Assembly: GCF_002024505.1 (NCBI RefSeq)
Contig: NZ_CP019402.1
Span: 3,906,001 to 3,970,000, forward strand
Direction of reading: 5' to 3'
DNA: 64,000 bases
Source of the DNA: Plantibacter flavus
GTDB lineage: Bacteria; Actinomycetota; Actinomycetes; Actinomycetales; Microbacteriaceae
In this document: positions 29,801 to 36,678 of the stretch, piece by piece
Position numbering within the stretch: the stretch's first letter is position 1
Layout: the number at the start of each line of letters is the position of its first letter
The notes under the pieces: model-generated
Database searches by the model: none
What the model was told of the DNA's origin: nothing
What the model saw: the letters and a program-made list of their open reading frames with translations, nothing else
Position numbers and translations under genes: made by a program

Positions 29801-30094
29801 CCACCCCTCGGGCAGGGTCTGCGAGGCGACACCGTCGGTGAGTCCGTCGCTTCCGAGCGACCAGGCGAACATCGCCGAGGAGCCGGTCGCGATGAGTCCG
29901 TTGTCGGCAGCCGGGTCGAGCGTGCCGACGATGCCGTCGTCCGTGATCGAGAGCTTGAACTCGGTGAACGAGCCGACGGCTTGGAGGTCGGTGGTCGCCG
30001 CAGCCGGCGCCGAGAGCACACCACCGAGCGCGGTCGTGATGGCCAGGGTGCCGGCCATGAGTTGCAGGCGCGAACGCCAGCGAGGGGGTTTCAT
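23879..30094 (-). CDS. Giant secreted, LAxTG-anchored repeat protein (2071 aa)
   Basis: A signal peptide (residues 1 to about 34; MKPPRWRSR then a hydrophobic core ending APAAA) leads to an N-terminal region of about 850 residues without recognised motifs. An SdrD_B/Cna-B-like domain follows around 880-985 (GGVVFDDRNGDGVQQADEPG). Then come three units of about 336 residues (from about 990, 1325 and 1661), each containing DUF11/DUF7507-like Ig folds (VVTNTGIRTLADLSVSD; TLTQADIDRGSLTTDAV). After a Pro-rich linker, LAKTG near 2028, a membrane span and RRRQRE form a sorting signal of the kind used by class E sortases. AAGGA lies before ATG 30094. Probable wall-anchored stalk or adhesin; ligand unknown. 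Confidence 0.88.
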   Translation of the reverse strand: MKPPRWRSRLQLMAGTLAITTALGGVLSAPAAATTDLQAVGSFTEFKLSITDDGIVGTLDPAADNGLIATGSSAMFAWSLGSDGLTDGVASQTLPEGWVWDESSLIKLNNDSPTFTSRYVLEDGGRTLRATMSIPSGSLVTVDGLTATMNGFTTAPGTVYDATVVYEDGTGAREASGGTLTTVGEYRSDLTPVGGQSNALGQYDFGNGLEDAIPLSIGVQLTSLLEAGQRRPMEIDLPIDVTLTYDGPTAGGVELESDLAEIVSVDGKEITLRITSLPISDVAPTRLAIRPTLWYPKDDVPEKAADAIVIPYTLTGPDWTTNGGSTIVGAIGGQSSARLTQNLKDDEEGGWVLAPPTAGISAARYISGTPSYPPLNASRWTSVSNSLVSPDAELFSEGTVTPPTRAESGQTRSQGLTNLVTHQFWNPEEAQFVLDTPAVAFGVVRDSTLQQQPADRFLVQYTNGTDQQDPESNAWFDTPQEAGGPTAITGVRVQYLGESWQKDVIGRVADFKLSVRVPLEARAPVGSCITINHTWTADETGARGQRTSTCVELFTTNHSLAAGSASVVGGNSVDQIAQTSLVRPAGARLDAAPITFDAVRTEVRLDSAVTAFDVSRLDPAWRVVGVREADLGPDGLPGTRDDRAPAYVTLESTAPVVLDASSTSLKPVRIGTTVSVQRPVKPNAWTGGTNGTLSTLSTLSGIGDTALQASSRVNVVQVDTLSLSGAAGKPQIESDDTSIDFTTYWYNFTRSNYEGNVVFLDVLPYNGDARGSSFSGTATLQSLRLLGVEPATVQVTTADPRLIGDAPGDEVEWVDLAEDADLSSVTAVRVVYVGFNSTAAGGLRLDLSVEGQEAGDVYQNSADAYFGSNSVRLRTPNQTSEVVGSTVGGVVFDDRNGDGVQQADEPGLADVRLDLRPAGGDAIEQSSTASDGTFSIDGLVSSQEYEVVVDGTTLPASHLQTAGWQDRRDDVAGPFTVPMGSGRDDLVFGYQTVDSSIVLDKRATLPEGDLEVGSVIDYTFVATNSGQGTLSDVQLDDDLRGLSELAFDWPAESGVLAAGATVQATASYTVTQSDIDRGRLTNDATVAGTDALGSAVSDDDSITVDLVTGAAVKVSIVGSVRDEVAAGAAVDWTVTVENAGLPTLRDVEVRDGEQSIGSWDTLAPAAIEITTFETSLTQSDIDAGLVSRSVEVEGFHAADGSSVTDEDTAEVPLDVAGAVSIEVLLNGEDVVSAPGPEVTVGESIEWTYVVTNTGIRTLADLSVSDSFGSELAVIETLAPGESREITVDSDAVFAEQTVTAEVAGVEAGDRPMGPVRAEDVSWYEGVIDSSITVDERAILPDGDLVVGSVIEFELTATNTSAGTALTEVQVRDRFAGMGEPEVVWPGEPGTLQLGESAVATVEYTLTQADIDRGSLTTDAVASGVDLAGETVEDSDSVTIDLATGAAVTVSIVGSVRDEVAVGATVDWTVTVENAGLPTLRNVEVYNDEQTIGTWESLAPGSIEMSTFETTLTQNDIDAGVVSQVVSASGQHAADGAPVTDEDTAEVPLDVAGAVSIEVLLNGEDVVSAPGPEVTVGESIEWTYVVTNTGIRTLADLSVSDSFGSELAVIETLAPGESTDITVSADAVFAEQLVRAVVSGVEAGDRPVGPVRAEDVSWYQGVIDSVITLNERAILPDGDLVVGSVIEFELTATNTSAGTALTEVQVRDRFAGMGEPEVVWPGEPGTLQLGESAVATVEYTLTQADIDRGSLTTDAVASGVDLAGDTVEAGDSVTIDLATGAAVTVSIVGSVRDEVAVGATVDWTVTVENAGLPTLRNVEVHDDEQTIGTWESLAPGSIEVTTFETTITQSDIDAGFVSREVSASGAHAADGSRVSDDDLAEVQLPTAGEISVEVLLNGEIVEEAPGPEILAADGITWTYIVTNTGPRTLTDVVLDDGMEPRSALSVDGALAPGASVSVDLEERAELGAHHRIVTAAAEDGSGSFDDGVQPRSLVSASTESWYVGIVVPETPEPNTPAPVVSSGSTDGPLAKTGAEGAFLGGAAALALLGIALGFGLIVRRRQREEVGSDLTE
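24090..27125 (-). repeat. Three tandem intragenic units of about 1 kb
   Basis: Unit boundaries read in the coding direction begin at about 27125, 26120 and 25110, a period of roughly 1005-1010 bases that keeps the frame. Units 2 and 3 are nearly identical at the DNA level over long stretches (for example 25770-26090 against 24760-25085), and units 1 and 2 share the block EVPLDVAGAVSIEVLLNGED onward. This points to recent duplication or gene conversion. Such repeats often collapse in short-read assemblies. Confidence 0.88.
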
Positions 30095-30161
30095 GCTGTT
30101 TCCTTCGAGAGAACGATTGCGGCCGGGCGGCCGCACGGGGACGGGATGTCGGGGAGGGTGG

Positions 30162-30536
30162 TCACTGAGCCGGCGCCAGGGTGTTGCCGGGGAAGGCGTC
30201 CTCGGCGAGCTCGGCGCCGTCGAGCCAGGCGAGGTCGTTGCCGGATCCGACGACGTCGACACGCTCGACGAAGTCGATGCTGATCGTGTTGTCGTCGCCG
30301 TCGACCGTGAGCGAGGTCGCCGAGTCCGCATGCAGCGTGACGGCGTCGGCTCGCACCGTCACGGCACCGCAGTCGCCGATGAGGCGCACGTTCGCGCCGT
30401 CCGAGCCGATGGTGACATCACGGCCGGTGCACTGGGTCACGGCAGGTTCGGCCACGCTGGCGATCGGTGCGGACGTACAGGCGACGAGGGTGCCGGCGAG
30501 CGCAAGGGTCACGGCGGCGAGGACGGCTGGTTTCAT
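30162..30536 (-). CDS. Small lipoprotein, DUF3060-like
   Basis: 124 residues. The signal peptide ends in a lipobox-like TLVAC (Cys near residue 20), so the protein is probably membrane-tethered outside the cell. The mature part has the repetitive beta-strand pattern seen in DUF3060 proteins: VTIGSDGANVRLIGDCGAVTVRADAVTLHAD then LTVDGDDNTISIDFVERVDVVGSGNDL, a probable small beta-helix. ATG 30536 is used. It lies between the giant anchored protein and the YVTN protein, all on the minus strand. Function unknown; a paralogue sits in a similar setting at 46247-46681. Confidence 0.75.
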   Translation of the reverse strand: MKPAVLAAVTLALAGTLVACTSAPIASVAEPAVTQCTGRDVTIGSDGANVRLIGDCGAVTVRADAVTLHADSATSLTVDGDDNTISIDFVERVDVVGSGNDLAWLDGAELAEDAFPGNTLAPAQ

Positions 30537-30639
30537 GGGGAGATCTCCGGTCGGTTTCCGAATGTCTAATTCTACACGTGAAATACTAGCCGACGAATGA
30601 GTGATATACAAGCGGTCACAAGAGCGCAAGCCGACACAA

Positions 30640-30679
30640 CGACGGAACGCGCGACCCCTCAGGGCCGCGCGTTCCGTCG
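30640..30679 (-). terminator. Hairpin after YVTN-protein gene
   Basis: CGACGGAACGCGCG (30640-30653) pairs perfectly with CGCGCGTTCCGTCG (30666-30679), loop 12 bases. It lies 38 bases beyond the minus-strand stop of the YVTN gene (30718). The AT-richer stretch between it and 30536 (around 30555-30610, with TAGAATTAGAC and GTATATCA on the minus strand) probably holds the promoter of the DUF3060-like gene. Confidence 0.78.
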
Positions 30680-30717
30680 GATGCGCTGCGTGCGCGTCGG
30701 TGCCTGGGGCTCCGCCC

Positions 30718-32451
30718 CTACCCCACCCTCCTCCGCGCGCACGAGATCGCGATCGCAATCGCGGAGGACCCGAGCCCGGCGAGGATCAGGATCGCCGCCA
30801 GCGCGAACGGCCCGGAGTCGGCCCCCGTCCGGACAAGCGCCCCTTCCTCGGACGACCGATCGATCGGGGTCGGAGGCGGAACGACCACCGTCGCAGCGGT
30901 GATCGTCCAGGTGAACGTCGTGGAGGCGACCAGTTCGCCTGCGGTCGCCGAGACGGTCACGGCGAAGACACCGACGGTGGTCGGGATCCCCTGCAGCAGG
31001 CCCGTCGACGGGTCCAGACCGATGCCGCCGGGCAATCCCACCGCCGAATAGGTGACGGCTGAGCCGTCCGACGTCGTCGCGTTCGCGGCGACGGAGACCG
31101 CATCTCCCGACCGGTCGCTCCGATCGGCCAAGGGATCCAGTGCGATCGTCGGTGCCGGTGGATCCACCGTCAGGGTCGCTGCCGCAGTCGGCGTCGACCC
31201 GACCGAGTTCGTGAAGACCGCACGGTATCGCTGGCCCGACTGATCGACCGTCGCCGCCTCGATCGTCAGCGACGGTGCGGTCTCGTCGGCGAGATCACTC
31301 CAGGTCGCGCCCCCGTCGGTACTGACCTGCCAGACCACGGTGGTCGCCTCGACGCTCGAGGCCTGGGCCTCGAAGGTCGCATCACCGCCGGCAGCCACGC
31401 GCTGATCGACCGGGTCGGAGACGATGGACGGTGCCGTGGCGATGGGATCGATCACCGTCAGGTTGTTGCTCCGGATGCTCGTCACGAAGGTCCGATGGCG
31501 GGTCGGGTCGGTCGCGATCTGGAACGCGCCGATCGCGGGCACGTCCTGGACACGGGCGCCGGTGGCCGCATCGACCACCACGACCGTTCCGCCGTTCGAC
31601 TGCGGGGACGTGAGGAAGGCCGACTCGAGCGCACGGTCGGCGGAGGTGAAGTAGGTGTTCGTGACGTCGATGGACCCGGACACCGCCCCGGTCGAGGTGT
31701 CGTGGACGGTCGCCGTCGGGCCGAGCTGCGCCGTGACGAAGGCGCTCGTCTCGTCCGAGGAGAGGAGGAGGCTCTGCGGCACGCGGTTCGTCGACCAGCT
31801 CGTCCGCAGCGTCCCGTCCGCGGTGTCGAACACGAGCACCTGGTCGTTGTTCGGCGCGACGGCGTACGCGGTGGTTCCTGCGGCGTCGACGGTGACCTCC
31901 TGCATCCCGGTCACAGCCGACCAGGTGGTGACCGGGACCGGAGCCGCCGGATCCGAAGCGTCGAGCACCGAGAGGTAGGCCGAGGCGGAGTTCACCACGT
32001 AGATCTGCTTCGTCGAGAGGTTCAGGCTGACGCCCGTCGGCGCGTTTCCGACGGGCACGCTGGCCACGACCGACGCGGACACGGGATCGATGACCGCGAG
32101 GGACCCCTGCAGCAGGTTGCCGGTGTACTGCGACACGTAGACGTAGCCGCTCGCCGGGTCGACCGCGATCTGTGATGGCAGGTTCGGAACGGCGACCGTC
32201 GTCACCCGCTCCAGCGTGTCGGCGTCGTAGACCCAGACGACGTTCGACGTCCGGCCCGACACGTAGACGAGCCCACGGTTCGGATCGACGGCGACCCCGT
32301 ACGGTCGAGCGTCGAGTGTCAGGACGCGGCTCGCCTGATACTCCGGCGCGGCCGCCGACGCCGCTTGCGGCAGGCCGACCGACATGGTCATCGCCGCAAC
32401 CGCGATCACCGCGGCGACGACCTTCTGAATCACGGGCATACGCCACCCCAT
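30718..32451 (-). CDS. Secreted YVTN beta-propeller / Ig protein with C-terminal sorting signal
   Basis: 577 residues from ATG 32451 (a GGGGGGAG stretch 11 bases upstream; ATG 32439 is an alternative). The signal peptide ends near AASAAA. Repeated YVTN-type blades follow (RPYGVAVDPNRGLVYVSGRTSNVVWVYDADT; PSQIAVDPASGYVYVSQYTGN; PTGVSLNLSTKQIYVVNSASAYL). Then there is an Ig-like domain with VVWQVSTDGGATWSDL and a putative-Ig/cadherin-like domain (GGIGLDPSTGLLQGIPTTVG). The end is LVRTG, a hydrophobic span and CARRR, a variant sorting signal. It is likely a wall-exposed binding protein. It sits upstream of the DUF3060-like gene on the same strand. Confidence 0.85.
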   Translation of the reverse strand: MGWRMPVIQKVVAAVIAVAAMTMSVGLPQAASAAAPEYQASRVLTLDARPYGVAVDPNRGLVYVSGRTSNVVWVYDADTLERVTTVAVPNLPSQIAVDPASGYVYVSQYTGNLLQGSLAVIDPVSASVVASVPVGNAPTGVSLNLSTKQIYVVNSASAYLSVLDASDPAAPVPVTTWSAVTGMQEVTVDAAGTTAYAVAPNNDQVLVFDTADGTLRTSWSTNRVPQSLLLSSDETSAFVTAQLGPTATVHDTSTGAVSGSIDVTNTYFTSADRALESAFLTSPQSNGGTVVVVDAATGARVQDVPAIGAFQIATDPTRHRTFVTSIRSNNLTVIDPIATAPSIVSDPVDQRVAAGGDATFEAQASSVEATTVVWQVSTDGGATWSDLADETAPSLTIEAATVDQSGQRYRAVFTNSVGSTPTAAATLTVDPPAPTIALDPLADRSDRSGDAVSVAANATTSDGSAVTYSAVGLPGGIGLDPSTGLLQGIPTTVGVFAVTVSATAGELVASTTFTWTITAATVVVPPPTPIDRSSEEGALVRTGADSGPFALAAILILAGLGSSAIAIAISCARRRVG

Positions 32452-32767
32452 CGCTCGAGCCACTCCCCCCACCGAGATCGTCGAGGAGTCCGGACCGCAC
32501 CGACCGATCGCCTGAGCGAGGATCAGTTCTGCGGCGACTTCGCGACAGTTGTTGGTGAGGATAGCGGTCACGGGACCGCACCGACAACCGGTCGCGGAAA
32601 TCGGCCAGCGCCGGTCGCTCGGGCCGGACTCGCGCGCTCACACCATCACACCGCCCTCCCCGGGTTGTCCCCGATGCCCTCCGTCGCTCCGTCGGGGACG
32701 ATGGATCCGTCCGGACGGTCGCAGCACCTGCGCCGTCGGGCCGGTGTTCGACGATCGGGAGGCGACG
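32452..32767. other. 316-base gap between divergent genes
   Basis: No convincing coding sequence on either strand. It must hold the promoters of the YVTN gene (minus) and the NAD-binding protein gene (plus). A weak dyad CCCCGA...TCGGGG surrounds 32665-32697. No clear -35/-10 pair could be chosen by eye. Confidence 0.5.
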
Positions 32768-33436
32768 GTGGCACACCTCCTCGTGATCGGTGGGAGCGGC
32801 CGCACCGGGCGGCTCATCATCGGCGAGGCACTGCGCCGCGGCCACTCGGTCACCGCGCTCGTCCGCGACCCCGCCGCCGTCGTCCCCGGCGACCGCCTGA
32901 CGGTCGTCCAGGGGTCTCCACTGCGGAGTGAGGACGTCGAGGAGGCCATGCGTGGCGCGCAGGCCGTGATCATCGCCCTCAGTAACATCGGCTCGTCCGA
33001 CTGGCCGTGGGCGCGCCAGGTGAGTCCTCCCGACCTCATCTCGAACGCCGTGCGGGTCGTGACGGATGCAATGCGCTCGCGTGGCCTGCGTCGAATCGTC
33101 CTCCTCTCCGCACTCGGAGCCGGCGAGTCGGTCCGGAGCGTCCCCGCCGGCCTGCGGTGGGCGACGCACTTCCTCCGACTCGGCACCGTCTACGCCGATC
33201 ACGAGCAGGCGGACGCGTTCCTCCGCCGCTCGGAACTCGACTGGACCATCGTGCACCCGACCGTGCTCTCCGCCAGTGACGCCCGACGCCCGGTCGTGTC
33301 CTCACCACCGGGGAGCTGGCCGAGCTCGCTCCGCATCCCTCGCTGCGACGTCGCCGCATACCTCGTGGATGCGGTCGACGACGAGGACCTTATCGGCTCT
33401 GCCCCGGTCATCTCGTCAGGGCCGCGCCGCAGCTGA
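32768..33436 (+). CDS. NAD(P)-binding protein, NmrA/atypical SDR family
   Basis: 222 residues from GTG 32768, with GGGAGG 5 bases upstream. The nucleotide-binding loop LLVIGGSGRTGRLIIGEALRRGHSVTALVRD and the segments AQAVIIALSNIGSSD, RIVLLSALGAGES and LDWTIVHPTVLS mark an atypical SDR of the NmrA-like/flavin-reductase-like type. These bind NADP(H) and act as reductases or redox sensors. The canonical Tyr-Lys pair is not obvious. Stand-alone gene, convergent with the mannosyltransferase gene. Confidence 0.8.
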   Translation: MAHLLVIGGSGRTGRLIIGEALRRGHSVTALVRDPAAVVPGDRLTVVQGSPLRSEDVEEAMRGAQAVIIALSNIGSSDWPWARQVSPPDLISNAVRVVTDAMRSRGLRRIVLLSALGAGESVRSVPAGLRWATHFLRLGTVYADHEQADAFLRRSELDWTIVHPTVLSASDARRPVVSSPPGSWPSSLRIPRCDVAAYLVDAVDDEDLIGSAPVISSGPRRS

Positions 33437-33467
33437 CGACGAACCCGCCGACGGGCGCCATCGCGAC

Positions 33468-34226
33468 TCAGGAGCCGGCGGCCGCCCGTGACGCTGCAGG
33501 ACGACGCCCGATGATGCGGTCCGTCAGTTCGCAGACGCCCCACCAGGTGACGCGGAGCATGGCTTCGACGACGATGCCGCTCGTCATCTTGGACGCCCCG
33601 AGCGTCCGCTCGGTGAAGGTGATCGGCACTTCGACGATCCGCAGACCGGCGCGGTTCGCGTGCCAGAGCATGTCGACCTGGAAGCCGTAGCCGTGGCTGT
33701 GGACCTCGTCGAGCATCAGCCGCCGCAGTGCGTCAGCACTGAACACGCGGTAGCCGCCGGTCACGTCCCGCGCGGGCAGCCGGAGCGCGAACCGGGCGTA
33801 GGCACTGCCGACCCGCGAGATGGCCTCGCGATGCTTGGGCCAGTTGACGACGGTGCCGCCCGGGACCCAGCGCGACCCGAGGACGACGTCCGCCTCCGCG
33901 GTGGCCGCGAGAAGTGCCGGCAACTGCTCGGGGGCATGGGATCCGTCGGCGTCCATCTCGACCACGTTGCCGAATCCGCGGCCGATCGCCCAGGCGAAAC
34001 CGGCCTTGTAGGCGGCGCCGAGCCCTTCCTTGCCGGTGCGGTGCAGCACGTGCACCGCGTCGTCCTCGGCGGCGAGACGGTCGGCGATCGCTCCGGTGCC
34101 GTCGGGTGAGTTGTCGTCGACCACGAGCACCTCGACGGATGGTGCAGCGGTACGGACGCGCGCGACGATCCTCTCCAGGTTCTCGCGTTCGTTGTAGGTG
34201 GGGATGATGACCACCGTGGAATCCAT
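33468..34226 (-). CDS. Polyprenol monophosphomannose synthase
   Basis: 252 residues, GT-A family 2 glycosyltransferase of the Ppm/DPM1 type. VVIIPTYNERENLERIV, VVDDNSPDGTGAIAD, the metal-binding EMDADGSHAPEQ and GGYRVFSADALRRL are diagnostic. It transfers mannose from GDP-mannose to polyprenyl phosphate at the inner membrane face, supplying lipomannan and protein O-mannosylation. The membrane acyltransferase domain (Lnt-like) fused or adjacent in mycobacteria is not present here. Start ATG 34226. Convergent with the NmrA-like gene; the small membrane protein gene lies upstream on the same strand. Confidence 0.92.
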   Translation of the reverse strand: MDSTVVIIPTYNERENLERIVARVRTAAPSVEVLVVDDNSPDGTGAIADRLAAEDDAVHVLHRTGKEGLGAAYKAGFAWAIGRGFGNVVEMDADGSHAPEQLPALLAATAEADVVLGSRWVPGGTVVNWPKHREAISRVGSAYARFALRLPARDVTGGYRVFSADALRRLMLDEVHSHGYGFQVDMLWHANRAGLRIVEVPITFTERTLGASKMTSGIVVEAMLRVTWWGVCELTDRIIGRRPAASRAAAGS

Positions 34227-34340
34227 GTGCCGTCCTCGTGTCTGCTCAGCCAGCGTAGCGCGCTGAACAGGACCGTATCGGCGGCCTCCGACCGGACGTC
34301 CGGACGCTCAGGAAACGGTCGGCGAACGTCCGGCTGGGGA

Positions 34341-34574
34341 TCAGTTGTTGCTGGCGAAATGCGCCGGGATGAAGATCGCGAGCGCGATCATGAGGATGCC
34401 ACCCATGAACCAGACGGCCTGCAGGACGTCCGCGCGGAACGCCTCGCCGAACGCCCACATGCCGCCGGCGAACAGGGCGAAGGCGATCACGACCCAGAAC
34501 CCCGTCGCATCACTCAGGGTGCCGGAGCGTCCTGCGTCGGCGCGGTCGTGGTCACGTCGTTCTCCGGCGTCCAT
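34341..34574 (-). CDS. Small two-span membrane protein
   Basis: 77 residues. A charged N-terminus (MDAGERRDHDRADAG) is followed by two hydrophobic segments (FWVVIAFALFAGGMWAFGEAF and AVWFMGGILMIALAIFI) and a short polar tail. Codon use and position fit a real gene, 114 bases upstream of the mannosyltransferase on the same strand. No family was recognised. Confidence 0.65.
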   Translation of the reverse strand: MDAGERRDHDRADAGRSGTLSDATGFWVVIAFALFAGGMWAFGEAFRADVLQAVWFMGGILMIALAIFIPAHFASNN

Positions 34575-34678
34575 GGGTGCCCTTCCTCAGGTTCAAGCGG
34601 TCAGTGCAGGTATACGCCGCGCCACCGGCACCCGCAACCCCTCGACATCGACCCCGGCCCCTGAGACCGCTCCGGTCC

Positions 34679-34700
34679 GGTCCCTGAGCTTGTCGAAGGG
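34679..34700. repeat. Short dispersed repeat R (copy 1)
   Basis: GGTCCCTGAGCTTGTCGAAGGG, directly abutting the minus-strand stop of the dimethylargininase-like gene. Same motif as the copies at 36633, 40535, 49853, 53612, 53645, 57448, 58982 and 59042. Confidence 0.85.
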
Positions 34701-35582
34701 CTAGCCGCGCAGCTCCAGCGTGCAGCACTTCACGCCGCCGCCGCCGAGGAGCAGCTCGGACAGGTCGACGCCGATCGGCGTGTAGCCGCGCTCGCGCAGT
34801 TGACGCTCGAACCCGACGGCCCGGGCGGCGATGACGACCTCACGACCGTTCGAGATCGAGTTGAGGCCCAGGACGGCTGCATCCTCGGTGCTCACGTGGA
34901 TCGCGTCGGGGTAGCGCTGCTCGAGGATGCGGTTGCTCGCCTCGTCGAACGCGGTCGGCAGGTAGGCGATGTTCGCGGGCGAGCCGTCGGCGGGAGCCAC
35001 CGGGTCGAGTACAGCGATCGCGGTGTCGAGGTGGTAGAAGCTCGGGTTCACGAGGTTGAGGGTCACGACCTCGCGGTCGAAGATGCGCCGCACCTCGTCG
35101 TGGCTGCGGGGATCGGTGCGGAAGCCGGTCCCGGCGAGGATGGTGTCGCCGACGAGCATGATGTCGCCCTCGCCCTCGTTCACGAACTCGGGGCGCTCGA
35201 CGCGGAAGCCGTTCGCCTCGAACCAGTCCATGTAGGCCGGCCCCTCGGGGATGCGCTCCTGGTAGGTGAACTTCGCCCCGTAGGCGGTGCCGTCGAGCGT
35301 GAAGCCGCCGTTCGCCGCGAACACCATGTCCGGCAGGCCGTCGAGCGGGTCGATGAGGTCGATCCGGTGGCCGAGATCGAGGTAGGCCTGGTGCAGCTGC
35401 TCCCACTGCGACACCGCGAGCGAGGTGTCGGTCGGGTCGTCCGGGTTCATCCAGGGGTTGATCCGGTAGCTGACCGTGAAGCGGTCCGGCCGGCACATGA
35501 GGTACCGGCGACGGTTCGCGACGCGGGTGCCGGTCGTGGCGTCCTGCGTGGTGGGGGTGGGGTGGTTGAGCGTCGACGACAC
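34701..35582 (-). CDS. Dimethylargininase-like amidinohydrolase
   Basis: 293 residues from GTG 35582, chosen because GGAGG stands exactly 5 bases before it; the longer start at 35651 has no ribosome site and would overlap the promoter dyads. A guanidine-modifying enzyme fold is indicated by PDMVFAANGGFT, EGEGDIMLVGD (Glu), FYHLDTAIAVLD (His) and the C-terminal GGGGVKCCTLE with catalytic Cys286. This triad hydrolyses methylated arginine or related guanidines to citrulline plus an amine. It is divergent from an Lrp regulator, a pairing I know from other Actinobacteria, often with ornithine aminotransferase, which is absent here. Confidence 0.85.
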   Translation of the reverse strand: MSSTLNHPTPTTQDATTGTRVANRRRYLMCRPDRFTVSYRINPWMNPDDPTDTSLAVSQWEQLHQAYLDLGHRIDLIDPLDGLPDMVFAANGGFTLDGTAYGAKFTYQERIPEGPAYMDWFEANGFRVERPEFVNEGEGDIMLVGDTILAGTGFRTDPRSHDEVRRIFDREVVTLNLVNPSFYHLDTAIAVLDPVAPADGSPANIAYLPTAFDEASNRILEQRYPDAIHVSTEDAAVLGLNSISNGREVVIAARAVGFERQLRERGYTPIGVDLSELLLGGGGVKCCTLELRG

Positions 35583-35655
35583 GTCGGCCTCCAAACGAGC
35601 GAGGGTCGGCGGACGAGGTCCAGGGGCCCGGGGGCACGCCACGTTCATCATTGCA

Positions 35656-35730
35656 TGCGATTCGCAGCGTTTTCACGGAGTTTGGCGCAGGAATACTGCG
35701 AAGTGGCAGCTTTTCGCGCAATGATTGCGC
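35656..35730. promoter_or_regulatory. Three evenly spaced dyads in the Lrp divergent promoter
   Basis: TGCGATTCGCA (35656-35666), CGCAGGAATACTGCG (35686-35700) and GCGCAATGATTGCGC (35716-35730) are palindromes with related TGCG/CGCA half-sites. Their centres are about 30-32 bases apart, three helical turns, so they lie on one face of the DNA. This suits multimeric Lrp/AsnC binding and wrapping between the two divergent genes. Confidence 0.7.
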
Positions 35731-35744
35731 TTACACTGAGTCTC

Positions 35745-36182
35745 ATGGACAACCTCGACCGCGGCATCATCGATCTGCTCCGACAGAACTCACGCGCCGG
35801 CTACGGCGACATCGGCGCGGTCGTGGGCCTGTCGGCCTCAGCGGTGAAGCGACGCGTCGACCGCCTCGTCGCCGACGGGGTCATCCAGTCGTTCACGATC
35901 CAGGTCGACCCCACGGTCGACGGCATGCAGACAGAAGCCTACGTCGAACTCTTCTGCCGCGGCACCGTGTCCCCCAACGAGCTGCTGCGGATCCTGTCGG
36001 GCGTCCCGGAGGTCGTCGACGCCGGCACCGTCACCGGGAGCGCCGACGCCATCGTGCACATGCGGGCCCGGAACATCCCAGCCCTCGAGGACGCCTTGGA
36101 GAAGGTGCGGATCGCCCCCAACGTCGACCACACCCGCAGTGCGATCGTCCTCACCCGCCTCATCCACCGCCACATCGACTGA
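35745..36182 (+). CDS. Lrp/AsnC-family regulator
   Basis: 145 residues. N-terminal helix-turn-helix (DRGIIDLLRQNSRAGYGDIGAVVGLSASAVKRRVDRLVADGVI) and C-terminal RAM ligand domain (VSPNELLRILSGVPEVVDAGTVTGSADAIVHMRA) are complete. It should sense an amino acid, plausibly arginine, ornithine or proline given its neighbours. ATG 35745 lies 14 bases after the last of three dyads, implying autoregulation together with control of the divergent amidinohydrolase gene. Confidence 0.9.
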   Translation: MDNLDRGIIDLLRQNSRAGYGDIGAVVGLSASAVKRRVDRLVADGVIQSFTIQVDPTVDGMQTEAYVELFCRGTVSPNELLRILSGVPEVVDAGTVTGSADAIVHMRARNIPALEDALEKVRIAPNVDHTRSAIVLTRLIHRHID

Positions 36183-36193
36183 CCCCTCCCCCG

Positions 36194-36260
36194 GCCCGCG
36201 AACGGTCACCAACGCACAGTGCGGCTCGTCGGAAGTCGCCATTCGTGACCGTTCGCGGGC
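36194..36260. repeat. Intergenic palindromic element E6
   Basis: Perfect 16-bp arms GCCCGCGAACGGTCAC and GTGACCGTTCGCGGGC with a 35-base interior. Its architecture matches E1-E5 but the arm sequence differs (CGGTCAC in place of CTCAGGA). It begins 11 bases after the Lrp stop and ends 11 bases before the GntR start, so it could instead be an operator for that gene. Confidence 0.75.
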
Positions 36261-36271
36261 AGGATGGGCGA

Positions 36272-36622
36272 ATGGAGTGGACGATTCAAGCGGGGACCAG
36301 TGTGTTCGAGCAGCTGCGGACGCAGGTGATCGAGGCCGTCCGCGACGGGCGGTTGGCGACCGGCGCGAAGCTCCCGACGGTGCGCGGTCTGGCCGACGAG
36401 CTGGGGATCGCACCGAACACCGTCGCGAAGGCGTACCGACTGCTCGAGACCGACGGGGTCATCGAGACCCGGGGACGCGCGGGGACCTTCGTGTCAGCGC
36501 ACGGCGACGCGATCGACCGGCAAGCGCAGCTGGCGGCGGCTGCGTACGCGGACCGCATCCGGGACCTCGGCGTCTCGCCGGAGGACGCCGTGGCGCTCGT
36601 GGAGGCCGCGCTCCGCGCCTGA
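36272..36622 (+). CDS. Short GntR-family regulator (YtrA type)
   Basis: 116 residues, a winged helix (SVFEQLRTQVIEAVRDGRLATGAKLPTVRGLADELGIAPNTVAKAYRLLETDGVIETRGRAGTFV) with only a short helical tail, the hallmark of the YtrA subfamily. Such regulators usually control ABC exporter genes lying beside them; none is adjacent here, the next gene being the convergent putA. ATG 36272 follows AGGATGGG. The palindrome E6 lies immediately upstream. Confidence 0.87.
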   Translation: MEWTIQAGTSVFEQLRTQVIEAVRDGRLATGAKLPTVRGLADELGIAPNTVAKAYRLLETDGVIETRGRAGTFVSAHGDAIDRQAQLAAAAYADRIRDLGVSPEDAVALVEAALRA

Positions 36623-36632
36623 CGGCGGCTCG

Positions 36633-36656
36633 CCCTTCGACAGGCTCAGGGACCGG
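36633..36656. repeat. Short dispersed repeat R (copy 2)
   Basis: CCCTTCGACAGGCTCAGGGA plus CCGG, the reverse orientation of copy 1, in the 56-base convergent gap between the GntR gene and putA. Confidence 0.85.
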
Positions 36657-36678
36657 GGGAACGGACTCAGGGTCAGGG

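Noticed and set aside
35583..35651. Upstream ATG start for the dimethylargininase-like protein
   Set aside because: No ribosome site, and translation would begin beside the Lrp dyads; GTG 35582 has GGAGG at ideal distance.
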